From Azospirillum halopraeferens DSM 3675 (GTDB taxonomy: Bacteria > Pseudomonadota > Alphaproteobacteria > Azospirillales > Azospirillaceae): a stretch of DNA of 64,000 nt. Shown here piece after piece: positions 27,821-39,309 of this stretch. The notes beneath the pieces were generated by a model. The model searched no databases, was not told the origin of the DNA, and worked only from the letters and a program-made list of their open reading frames with translations. The position numbers and the translations under genes are program-made. The stretch lies in assembly GCF_000429625.1 (NCBI RefSeq), contig NZ_AUCF01000021.1, forward strand, positions 52,210 through 116,209. Direction: 5' to 3'. Numbering within the stretch: the first letter of the stretch is position 1; every line of letters starts with the position of its first letter.

Positions 27821-27865
27821 TGGGATGAGGACCCTCCGTTTGGGATGACGTGGGATAGCATGGGT
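27821..27865 (-). promoter_or_regulatory. MraZ-box array upstream of mraZ
   Basis: On the plus strand, TGGGAT/TGGGT units begin at 27821, 27841, 27851 and 27861, in exact 10-bp phase with one degenerate position at 27831. This is the known MraZ binding pattern (TGGG units one helical turn apart). A TTGACA-like element on the minus strand (27907-27912) could be the -35 box, which would put the repeats at or just below the transcription start, suited to repression. Confidence 0.8.
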
Positions 27866-28196
27866 CGACGCGGAACGTCAACGGCCCGCTAGTATTCAAC
27901 CCATACTGTCAAGAGTTTTCGCAAGCAGTGTGGCTGGGGTGCAAGCAGGGGGGGCGAATCGGAAAATTACCTCAAGTTTTCCTCATTACTAACAGCCTGT
28001 GGATAAATCAGACCTAGTGGGTTCGGCGAATGTTCTCATTCAGTGCGTGATGGAAACAGTCAAGCAGAATTGTTGACCTGCGAATCAGCATTCCGATGCA
28101 TGCGGCCAAGAGGCGCGGAATCCGTGGGGATTCCATGGGATGGCATGGGATCTCGCGCCACAGATATCCACAGCGGTGGATGAAACTGGGGAAAAG
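27866..28196. promoter_or_regulatory. AT-richer control region between rnpB and mraZ
   Basis: No gene is seen here. It holds a second group of MraZ-type units (TGGGG at 28125, TGGGA at 28136 and 28146), a perfect DnaA-box sequence (TTATCCACA on minus, 27998-28006), a one-mismatch DnaA box (ATATCCACA, 28164-28172) and four GANTC sites (27956, 28082, 28118, 28129). The combination suggests cell-cycle input to the dcw cluster; binding by these proteins is inferred. Confidence 0.6.
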
Positions 28197-28616
<420 letters not shown>

Positions 28617-28722
28617 GCGCCTATGTAAGGGGTTGCCCGTCGGGACGCAATGGCCGATTCGCGGCGGGTGCGGCGGTCGGGCCGCGCCGGGGCACTCTAT
28701 ATAATAGGTGAGCGTGGCCGGC

Positions 28723-29190
28723 TCAGCTCGGATCGGCCGCGTCCTCGCCAAGGTCGACGTTGGCGTAGACCTCGGCCAGGGGAACCGCCTGCCCGATGGC
28801 GGGCAGGGTGAGGAGCGACTCGGGCTCCGTCAGCAGGTCGGTCTGCCAGCGCTCGCCATCGAGGCGGCGGTGGACCTTGCAGTAGAGCGTTTCCGCGTCG
28901 ATCAGGACGATCTCCCGCACGCTGGCGATGGAGCGGTAGACCGGCAGCTTGACCTTGCGGTCGTGGACGGCGGTCGAGTTACCGACCACCACCTGATGCG
29001 CGCCCGACGCCGGAACCATGGCGACCGGCACCCCGTCGATCAGTTCGTACCGGGTGTCGGTTCCGTCGTCCCGGACCGGTTCCTGACCGCTGCGTTCAAA
29101 CGCCACGCAGGCTTCGGCCCTGTCGGGCCGCGGCCGCCGTCGCGGTCGATACCGGGTTCGGACGTCAAGACGTACCGAACCCGGAAACAA
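28723..29190 (-). pseudogene. Uma2-family gene with internal deletion
   Basis: The N-terminal part (TRYELIDGVPVAMVPASGAHQVVVGN) and the C-terminal part (HDRKVKLPVYRSIASVREIVLIDAETLYCKVHRRL, ending LAEVYANVDLG) match the two ends of Uma2 (DUF820) PD-(D/E)XK-like proteins. The family core between them, about 80 residues with the catalytic Asp and the VEVLSPST stretch, is missing; VVVGN runs directly into STAVHDRK. The reading frame is preserved, so a 155-residue protein could be made, but without nuclease residues. The start is uncertain because the first 40 residues are Arg-rich and unlike the family. Confidence 0.7.
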
Positions 29191-29214
29191 TACAGCGGGT
29201 GCCGGCCGCCGTCT

Positions 29215-29904
29215 CTAGCGGCCCATGGCACGGACGAGCGCGCGCAGCAGCGCCACGGTCTCCGAGTCGGCGACCCCCGTCAGGGCCGCCGGCCGATAGC
29301 GGCGCTGGACGGCGAGCAGGACCCGCGGAGCGGCGGCGTCGTAGCCGGCACGGGTCAGCAGGGCGGCGACCTCCGCGGCGTCGAACGGCCCCTGATCCTC
29401 CCGGGACGGCATGGGCCAGAGGCCGATTCCGGCACGTGCGAGGCGCGGCCAGTCGAACAGTTCCCCCGGATCCTCCTTGCGGTCGGGGGCGACGTCGCTG
29501 TGGGCGACCACATCGGCGGCGGATATCCCATGGCGTCCCATGACGGCCCGGCACAGACCTTCCACCGCGTCCATCTGCGCGGCCGGGAAGGGGCGGTAGC
29601 CGAATTCGTGTCCGGGGTTGACGATCTCGATCCCGATGGAGCGGCCGTTGACGTCGCCCGCCCCGCGCCAGGTGCTGACACCGGCGTGCCAGGCGCGGCG
29701 GTCCTCCGGCACATGGGCGTAGACGGTGCCGTCCTCGTCCACCGTGTAATGGGCGCTGACCCCCGAGGCGGGGTCGCACAGGCGGGCCAGCGCCGCCGCT
29801 GCCGTGGGCATGCCGGTGTAGTGGAGGACCAGCAGCTCGACCGGCATCCCCACCGGCCGCGGCCCGTGGTTGGGGGAAGGGCGGGGGACGATGGTCGGGC
29901 TCAC
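29215..29904 (-). CDS. N-acetylmuramoyl-L-alanine amidase, AmpD-like
   Basis: Amidase_2 domain enzyme that cleaves the MurNAc-L-Ala bond, in relatives acting on recycled anhydro-muropeptides. Zinc-site landmarks are VELLVLHYTGM (first His), SAHYTVDEDGTVYAHV, RAWHAGVSTWRG, IGIEIVNPG and VAHSDVAPDRKEDPGELFDW with the last His and Asp. The C-terminal 70 residues look like a peptidoglycan-binding module (LLTRAGYDAAAPRVLLAVQRRYRP). I chose the GTG at 29904 because GAAGGGA precedes it by 6 bp. No signal peptide, so probably cytoplasmic. It follows the EamA gene by 11 bp. Confidence 0.9.
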   Translation of the reverse strand: MSPTIVPRPSPNHGPRPVGMPVELLVLHYTGMPTAAAALARLCDPASGVSAHYTVDEDGTVYAHVPEDRRAWHAGVSTWRGAGDVNGRSIGIEIVNPGHEFGYRPFPAAQMDAVEGLCRAVMGRHGISAADVVAHSDVAPDRKEDPGELFDWPRLARAGIGLWPMPSREDQGPFDAAEVAALLTRAGYDAAAPRVLLAVQRRYRPAALTGVADSETVALLRALVRAMGR

Positions 29905-29915
29905 GTCGGGTCCCT

Positions 29916-30794
29916 TCACGTCGGATTCGTCGCCTTCTCGTTCACCGTGCGCGGTCGCCGGAAGATGATGACGCCGACGCCGGCGATCACCAGGGCGCCG
30001 CCGATCAGCAGCGGCAGTGTCACCGGCTCTCCCAGGACCACCACGCCGGAGATGACGCCGAACACCGGTACCAGCATGAGGTATGGCATGGTCTGATTGA
30101 CCGGATAGATGCGCGCCAGACGATACCACAGTCCATAGGCGGCCAGTGTCGACCCGAGAATGATAAAGGCCAGCGACGCCCAGGCCAGGGCCGGCGCCTC
30201 GACCGTGGAACGGACCTGTCCGGTTTCCGTCAGCAGCGACAGGATCAGCACCTGCGGTGCTGCGAACAGGGCCATCCAGCCGTTCAGCGTGAAACCGTCC
30301 AGCTCACCGATCCGCTTGACCTGGATGTTGGAGACGGCGAAGGCGAAGCTGGCGATGACGATCAGCGCGATGAAGTGCAGGTTGCCCTGCATCCGCGGCG
30401 CCCCGGCGATGACGGCGATGCCGGCGAACGCCACCACCATCCCCAGGAACCGCCGCCAGCCCAGCACATCCTTGTAGATCAGCGCCGCCAGCACGGACGA
30501 GAAGGGGACCTGAAGCTGGACCACCAGCGCCGCGGTGGCGGCATCCACCCCGCGCACGCCGATGAACATCAGCGGGAAGTGCAGGCCGCCCAGCAGCACC
30601 GACAGGATGGCGATGCCCATCACCTTGCCGCGCGGGATCGGCACGAACGGCACCACCAGCGCCGCCACCACCGCAAACCGCAGGAACAGGAGGAACATCG
30701 GATCGAAGGTCTGGAGCGCGGTCTTGGCGGCAACGAAATTGAACCCCCAGCAGGCCATCACCAGCAGGGCGAGCAGGGAATCGCGCAGGCTCAT
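29916..30794 (-). CDS. EamA/DMT family transporter
   Basis: Inner-membrane permease of 292 residues with ten predicted hydrophobic segments in two EamA repeats. The first begins LLALLVMACWGFNFVAAKTAL, the second FTLNGWMALFAAPQVLILSLLTE. It is close to the O-acetylserine/cysteine exporter (EamA/YdeD) group, with the early WGFNF motif. Substrate cannot be assigned. Its start overlaps the stop of the ABC-F gene by 4 bp, so it is probably co-transcribed with it and with the amidase. Confidence 0.88.
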   Translation of the reverse strand: MSLRDSLLALLVMACWGFNFVAAKTALQTFDPMFLLFLRFAVVAALVVPFVPIPRGKVMGIAILSVLLGGLHFPLMFIGVRGVDAATAALVVQLQVPFSSVLAALIYKDVLGWRRFLGMVVAFAGIAVIAGAPRMQGNLHFIALIVIASFAFAVSNIQVKRIGELDGFTLNGWMALFAAPQVLILSLLTETGQVRSTVEAPALAWASLAFIILGSTLAAYGLWYRLARIYPVNQTMPYLMLVPVFGVISGVVVLGEPVTLPLLIGGALVIAGVGVIIFRRPRTVNEKATNPT

Positions 30795-32626
30795 CCGCGG
30801 CCGCCTTCCAGTTCCTCACGCAGGGATTCCAGTTCGAGCCAGCGCTCCTCGGCGGCCGCGAGTTCGGCCTGCCGGGCGTGCAGGGATTCGCCCGCCCGCG
30901 TGAAGGCCGCGGGGTCGCGGGTGAACAGGTCGGGGTCGGCCAGCATCCCTTCCAGGCGCCCGATCTCCGCCGCCAGGCGGTCCAGGCGCGCCGGCAGTTC
31001 GTCCAGTTCCCGCTGGTCCTTGTAGGACAGCTTGCCCCGCGCTTTCGGCGCGGTGACGGCAGCCGGCGCGGCCGGCTTCGCCTTCGGTGCGGCTGCGGGG
31101 GCGGGGGTGTCGCGCGGCGGGCGCTGGAGCAGGTAATCGGAATAGCCGCCGGCATACTCGGCGGCGCTGCCGTCGCCTTCCAGCGCGATGGTCGAGGTGA
31201 CGAGCCGGTCGAGGAAATCGCGGTCGTGGCTGACCAGCAGCAGCGTGCCCTGATAGTCGCCCAGCACCTCTTCCAGAAGGTCCAGCGTGTCCATGTCCAG
31301 GTCGTTGGTCGGCTCGTCCAGGATCATCAGGTTGGACGGGCGGGCGAACAGCCGGGCCAGAATCAGCCGGTTGCGTTCACCGCCCGACAGAGCCTTGACG
31401 GGGCTGTCGAGCTGCCGGGTGTCGAACAGGAAGTCCTTCATATAGCCGGCGACGTGGCGCGACTCGCCGTTGACCACCACCCGGTCGCCGCCGTAGGGGC
31501 ACAGCACGTGGCGCACCGTGTCCTCGGGGTCGAGCGTGGCGCGGCGCTGGTCGAAATAGGCGATCTCCAGGCTGGTGCCCAGACGGATCACGCCGCTGTC
31601 GGGTTCCATCTGCCCGGTCAGCATCTTCAGCAGCGTCGACTTGCCGGCACCGTTGGGGCCGATGACGCCGATGCGGTCGCCGCGCAGGATGCGGGTGGAG
31701 AAGTCGCGGACGATGGGGCGCGGTCCGTCGGGGGTGTCGAAGGTCTTGGCGATGCGCTCCGCCTCGATGACCAGCCGGCCGCCGCGCTCCGCTTCCGAGA
31801 TGGCCAGCTTGGCCTGCTGGCCGCCCTTGATGCGCTCGGCCCGGTCGGTGCGGAGTTGCAGCAGGGCGCGCACGCGGCCCATGTTGCGGGTGCGCCGGGC
31901 CGAGATGCCCTCGCGCAGCCACTTCATCTCGCCTTCGATCTTGCGGTCCAGCTTGTGGGACGCCGCCTCGTCGGCGGCGAACACCTCGGCCTGCCACTCC
32001 TCGAACCGGGCGAACGGCTTGTCGCTGACCCGCAGGCCGCCGCGGTCCAGCCACAGGGTGCGGCGGGCCAGGTGATTGAGGAAGGCGCGATCGTGGCTGA
32101 TCAGCAGCAGGCCGCCGCGGAACGCCTGCAGTTCGCTCTCCAGCCACTCGATGGTGGGAAGATCCAGGTGGTTGGTCGGCTCGTCCAGCAGCATCACGTC
32201 GGGGTTGCCCACCAGCGTGCGCGCCAGCGCCGCCCGTCGCGCTTCGCCCCCCGACAGGGAGGCCGGGGCCAGCCCGCCGTCGATCTGCAACCGGTCGAGC
32301 ACGGCGTCGACCCGGTGCGCCTCGTCCCGCTCGGTCTCCGGCAGGCCGGCGGCGACGTAGTCGTGGACGGATGCGAAGCCGGTGAAGTCCGGCTCCTGCG
32401 GCAGGTAGGCGATGCGGGCGCCCGGCTGGACGAACCGCTCACCGCCGTCGGCGGCGACCATGCCGGCCAGCACCTTCATCAGCGTCGATTTGCCCGACCC
32501 GTTGCGGCCCACCAGGCACGCCTTGTCGCCGCGCCCGACGGCGACGTCGACGCCTTCGAACAGCGGCCGGCCGCCGAAGGTGACGGATGCTCCTTGCAAC
32601 GCGACGATGGGGGCGGGAGGGGCCAT
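30791..32626 (-). CDS. ABC-F family ATPase (Uup/EttA type)
   Basis: Cytosolic double-ABC protein of 611 residues without membrane domain. Domain 1 has Walker A GRNGSGKST near residue 40 and signature LSGGEARRAALARTLVGNPDVMLLDEPTNHLDLP. Domain 2 has GPNGAGKST and LSGGERNRLILARLF followed by LMILDEPTNDLDMD. The tail after residue 530 is a charged coiled-coil as in Uup. ABC-F proteins act on ribosomes or, for Uup, affect DNA stability. Uup is the best match because of the C-terminal coiled-coil and length. Confidence 0.92.
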   Translation of the reverse strand: MAPPAPIVALQGASVTFGGRPLFEGVDVAVGRGDKACLVGRNGSGKSTLMKVLAGMVAADGGERFVQPGARIAYLPQEPDFTGFASVHDYVAAGLPETERDEAHRVDAVLDRLQIDGGLAPASLSGGEARRAALARTLVGNPDVMLLDEPTNHLDLPTIEWLESELQAFRGGLLLISHDRAFLNHLARRTLWLDRGGLRVSDKPFARFEEWQAEVFAADEAASHKLDRKIEGEMKWLREGISARRTRNMGRVRALLQLRTDRAERIKGGQQAKLAISEAERGGRLVIEAERIAKTFDTPDGPRPIVRDFSTRILRGDRIGVIGPNGAGKSTLLKMLTGQMEPDSGVIRLGTSLEIAYFDQRRATLDPEDTVRHVLCPYGGDRVVVNGESRHVAGYMKDFLFDTRQLDSPVKALSGGERNRLILARLFARPSNLMILDEPTNDLDMDTLDLLEEVLGDYQGTLLLVSHDRDFLDRLVTSTIALEGDGSAAEYAGGYSDYLLQRPPRDTPAPAAAPKAKPAAPAAVTAPKARGKLSYKDQRELDELPARLDRLAAEIGRLEGMLADPDLFTRDPAAFTRAGESLHARQAELAAAEERWLELESLREELEGGRG

Positions 32627-32722
32627 GGGAACACGCCGGGGCTGCGGTGCGGGGAGGGGAGGCGCGCCGTTATAGCGCGCCCGCCCCGGCGCCCGCGACC
32701 CCCAAGATGCGCATAGCCGCCG

Positions 32723-33481
32723 TCAGGCGGGGGCGCGATCCCGGACCGCCACCCCCTCTTTGCGGATCTGATCATAGGCGGCGTTGATGGCGGCCATGCG
32801 CTCGTTCGCCTGGGCGATGAACTCCTCCGGCAGGCCGTGGGCGATCAGGAGGTCGGGGTGATGCTCCCGGACCAGGCGGTGGTAGGCGGCGCGCACCGTC
32901 GCCTCGTCGGCGCCGCGGGGCACGCCCAGTGCCGTGTAGGGGTCCACGTTGGTCTGGCCGCAGCACAGGCAGTGCTCCGACACGATGCGGTCGAACTCGG
33001 GCGCCGGGAAGCCGAAGATGCCGGCCACCGTGCCGAGGAACGTCATCTCCGCGTCGCACACCGTGCCGTCGGCCTCGGCGATGCGCAGCAGGCTCTCCAG
33101 CAACTCTTCCAGGACGGGATCGCCGGGCTCGAACAGGGCGGCGATCTGGCGGGCGTAGACCTCGTACCCCGCGGCATCGCGGCGGGCCTGATCGAAGACG
33201 CGGCCGACGTTCTTCATCTCGTCGGCCGGAATGTCGAACAGGCGTTTGAAGGTCTCCACCTCCACCCGCTTCACCATGCCGTCGACCTTGGCCATCTTCG
33301 CCGACAGCACCACCACGCCGATGGTGAAGACGATGGAACGGGTGGGATCGTTCGCCTCCCCCGCCTCACCGGCGCGCAGCCGGTCCACGGCGTGCCCGGC
33401 CGCGGTGCCCAGCAGCGCACCCAGCGGACCGCCGATCGCGAGGCCCGCCGCCCCGCCCAGGATCTTGCCCCAGATGCTCAT
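32723..33481 (-). CDS. DjlA-like J-domain/TerB co-chaperone
   Basis: Protein of 252 residues. The N-terminus SIWGKILGGAAGLAIGGPLGALLGTAAGHAVD is a glycine-zipper membrane segment of the DjlA type. A TerB domain follows at about residues 50-165 (FTIGVVVLSAKMAKVDGMV; RIAEADGTVCDAEMTFL). The J domain covers about 180-245, with YTALGVPRGADEATVRAAYHRLVREHHPD, including the HPD needed to stimulate DnaK. A CLCCGQ pair precedes it. The likely role is a membrane-associated partner of DnaK. It is transcribed away from the acetyltransferase gene. Confidence 0.93.
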   Translation of the reverse strand: MSIWGKILGGAAGLAIGGPLGALLGTAAGHAVDRLRAGEAGEANDPTRSIVFTIGVVVLSAKMAKVDGMVKRVEVETFKRLFDIPADEMKNVGRVFDQARRDAAGYEVYARQIAALFEPGDPVLEELLESLLRIAEADGTVCDAEMTFLGTVAGIFGFPAPEFDRIVSEHCLCCGQTNVDPYTALGVPRGADEATVRAAYHRLVREHHPDLLIAHGLPEEFIAQANERMAAINAAYDQIRKEGVAVRDRAPA

Positions 33482-33596
33482 GGTTCCTCATCCCGTGCCC
33501 TGCCGTGCCCGGAGGTGGCCTGCTGCCTGTTGCGCATCTGCCACGCCCGGCGGACTTCATCATTGCCGCCGAACGTTCCTACCCCGGGACGTGTTA

Positions 33597-33613
33597 ATGT
33601 TGCAATGCAACAT
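33597..33613. promoter_or_regulatory. Palindrome in djlA/acetyltransferase divergent region
   Basis: ATGTTGC-AAT-GCAACAT, a perfect 7-bp-arm palindrome, lies in the 247-bp region between divergently transcribed genes. It is the size of a dimeric regulator site; which gene it controls is unknown. Confidence 0.45.
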
Positions 33614-33728
33614 CGACGGCTCTCTCTCCCGAGCTGCCGTCGGATGGTGACGCCCGGCGCAACGGGTGTCCATACGGGGAAACGTCCTGCGACGCGTGCC
33701 ATTCCACGAACGACACGGGTTCAGGGCC

Positions 33729-34286
33729 ATGCCGGTACTACGCAAACTGTTTCCCGCGGAATGGGACCGCTACGAGCGGCACCTTCTGCGTCTCGACCCC
33801 CACAGCCGCCTCATGCGCTTTGCGGGGAACACATCCGACGCGGCCATCACGCAGCGCTGCCGCACCCTCGACCACGGCCGCACGGTGATCGTGGGCTGTT
33901 TCGTGCAGGGCGAACTGCGCGGTGCGGTGGAGATCGCCGTCGACCGCACCCTGTGGCCGCGGGACGCCGAACTGGCGTTCAGCCTGGAAGCGCCGTTCCA
34001 GGGGCTGGGTCTGGGCGCCGTCCTGATGGAGCGGGCGCTGACCATCGTCCGCAACCGCCGCATCCGGCGCATCCACATGCTGTGTCTGCACGAAAACCGG
34101 CGCATGCGCGCCCTGGTCCGCCGTTTCGGCGGGGCGCTGACGTTCGATGGCGGGGAACTGCTGGCGGTCTTCGACCTGCCGCCGCCCAACCACCTGTCGC
34201 TGGCGGTGGAGGCCATGGAGGACGGCGCCGGCGCTGTCGGCGCCTGGCTGTCCGCGATTGCGCCGACCGAGCGCTTCGCCGCGTGA
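33729..34286 (+). CDS. GNAT family N-acetyltransferase
   Basis: Acetyltransferase of 185 residues. The acetyl-CoA loop is AFSLEAPFQGLGLGAVLMERALTIV (QGLGLG, R/Q-x-x-G-x-G/A), preceded by the strand EIAVDRTLWPRDAELAF. The start at 33729 gives the typical beginning PVLRKLFPAEWDRYERHLLRLD; an upstream GTG at 33666 would add 21 residues without family character. Substrate unknown. Monocistronic by spacing. Confidence 0.8.
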   Translation: MPVLRKLFPAEWDRYERHLLRLDPHSRLMRFAGNTSDAAITQRCRTLDHGRTVIVGCFVQGELRGAVEIAVDRTLWPRDAELAFSLEAPFQGLGLGAVLMERALTIVRNRRIRRIHMLCLHENRRMRALVRRFGGALTFDGGELLAVFDLPPPNHLSLAVEAMEDGAGAVGAWLSAIAPTERFAA

Positions 34287-34376
34287 CCGCCGTACGCCGC
34301 GCGCGTTGCGCGAGCGGGTTGACCCGGGCCGCCGGATCGTCACACTGCGCGACGACGATCACAGGGGGACCGGGGC

Positions 34377-38018
<3,642 letters not shown>

Positions 38019-38035
38019 CGGAGGGGCTGACGGGC

Positions 38036-38076
38036 GGTTATACCAACGGCACCTGAAGGGTGCCGTTGGTATAACC
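38036..38076. terminator. Perfect 18-bp hairpin after oxoprolinase gene
   Basis: Arms 38036-38053 (GGTTATACCAACGGCACC) and 38059-38076 are perfect complements around a 5-nt loop. It lies 17 bp past the oxoprolinase stop. There is no T-tract, but the stem is exceptionally stable; it is symmetrical enough to work in both directions. Confidence 0.7.
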
Positions 38077-38081
38077 CCTTC

Positions 38082-38103
38082 GATCAATGCCAAGGCATTG
38101 ATC
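38082..38103. repeat. Perfect 10-bp palindrome
   Basis: GATCAATGCC and GGCATTGATC are separated by AA. It lies between two longer hairpins in the same convergent gap and could be a protein site or part of a compound 3'-end structure. Confidence 0.6.
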
Positions 38104-38114
38104 TGCCGGGTTTC

Positions 38115-38153
38115 ACGGCCGGAAAATGATGGAAGTGATCATTTTCCGGCCGT
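38115..38153. terminator. Perfect 16-bp hairpin after methyltransferase gene
   Basis: ACGGCCGGAAAATGAT (38115-38130) pairs fully with 38138-38153 around a 7-nt loop, immediately next to the stop of the minus-strand methyltransferase gene. Probable terminator for that gene. Confidence 0.7.
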
Positions 38154-38154
38154 A

Positions 38155-38712
38155 TTACTTGACCGCCCGCAGCACCACGCGGATCTCGCGGATGATGTTG
38201 TTTTGCGTCAACGCCAAATCCCGCAACTGTTCCCTGGTCACCTCGCCGGCCTGGAGCTTGCGGACCCAGTGCGCATCGTACTCCTGGCTGGCGTCCTCGA
38301 TCTCGAAGTCGATGCCGTACATGAGGGCCAGCATGGTGTAGTTGGCGCGCGCGCGGATCCATTCCTCGTTGCGCTTGCGCGACATCATCTCGAAGGTCAG
38401 CCGGGTGAACGGGCGGACGTGGGTGGGGTCGGAATGGAAGGTGTCGTGCCGGTGGTGCGGCACATGGACCTCGAACCGGCCGCCGGGTTTGCAGATGCGG
38501 TACACCTCCCTGAGGATGGCGCCCAGGTCCTCGGCGGTGCGTCCGACGTGTTCCAGCACATGCTTGGCCAGGATGTAGTCCACGCAATCGCTGTCGAAGG
38601 GCCAGGGCGGGGACTCGATGTCCATCAGCACGTCGGGTTCGCAAGCCGTGAACTTGTCGACGTTGACGAAACCGTCCCGCTTGTCGAACCCGCAGCCGAG
38701 ATTGATTCGCAT
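38155..38712 (-). CDS. Class I SAM-dependent methyltransferase
   Basis: Protein of 185 residues. MRINLGCGFDKRDGFVNVDKF at the start carries motif I (LGCG) and the acidic residue (NVD). DYILAKHVLEHVGRTAEDLGAILREVYRICKPGG is the motif IV/V region of the UbiE/Methyltransf_11 type. HHRHDTFHSDPTHVRPFT is an unusual histidine-rich loop seen in lipopolysaccharide-associated methyltransferases. ATG 38712 gives the canonical N-terminus; upstream codons are not family-like. Substrate unknown. It stands alone and convergent with the oxoprolinase gene. Confidence 0.85.
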   Translation of the reverse strand: MRINLGCGFDKRDGFVNVDKFTACEPDVLMDIESPPWPFDSDCVDYILAKHVLEHVGRTAEDLGAILREVYRICKPGGRFEVHVPHHRHDTFHSDPTHVRPFTRLTFEMMSRKRNEEWIRARANYTMLALMYGIDFEIEDASQEYDAHWVRKLQAGEVTREQLRDLALTQNNIIREIRVVLRAVK

Positions 38713-38871
38713 ACCGTTGCTCCGCACCAGGGTGATGGAACCGTTCTTCCCTGTTCTCCGGCGTTTGGCAACGGGTATCGGGAGATGGGCATGCGCCGGT
38801 CCGATCGTGACCACACCCCTGTGTTATCGTGTCGCGTTGACGTAACAGGATTGCACGGGCAGCTTGTTCGC

Positions 38872-39198
38872 ATGCACAACAAACATGAACCATCCCTGGA
38901 GGATGTGCTCGGCAACCTCCGCTCTCTGCTGGAGGCGGAGCGGGAGGTTGCAGCGGATTGCCGCCCGGCCGCTCCCTATGCGATGGGGGGCGATCTGAAC
39001 CACCAGCTCATCCGGCTGGAGCGGCTGCTGGCCGACGTGCTGGCCGGCCAGGCGGACCTGCGGCGGCGCCTGCACGCCATCGAGCAGGGGCGCACCGACG
39101 CCTCGCGGCTGGAAGACCTGGTGCTGCGGCTGATCGCCCGTCTGCCGCTGGCCGGGCTGGACACGGTGGCGACACCGGCGGTCGAAGCCGTCAATTGA
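38872..39198 (+). CDS. Small helical protein, unknown function
   Basis: 108 residues, almost entirely helical by composition: SLEDVLGNLRSLLEAEREV near the start, then LNHQLIRLERLLADVLAGQADLRRRLHAIEQGR in the middle, suggesting a coiled-coil. No membrane segment, catalytic motif or family I recognise. The start at 38872 follows CTTGTTCGC and has no strong ribosome site. It is divergent from the methyltransferase and 111 bp before the FAD oxidase. Confidence 0.6.
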   Translation: MHNKHEPSLEDVLGNLRSLLEAEREVAADCRPAAPYAMGGDLNHQLIRLERLLADVLAGQADLRRRLHAIEQGRTDASRLEDLVLRLIARLPLAGLDTVATPAVEAVN

Positions 39199-39309
39199 CG
39201 CACCCCTCCCATCGGTACGGCCGGCTTGCCAGATCCCCCGGCGGCCGCTTAGCTTGCTGCTGGTCATACCACGCAAACCGAGCCGAAGACCGGTCGAGGA
39301 GGGAACGTC

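Noticed and set aside
27998..28172. Chromosome replication origin suggested by DnaA boxes
   Set aside because: Only two DnaA-like boxes 160 bp apart and none of the usual origin neighbour genes; a regulatory role is more likely.
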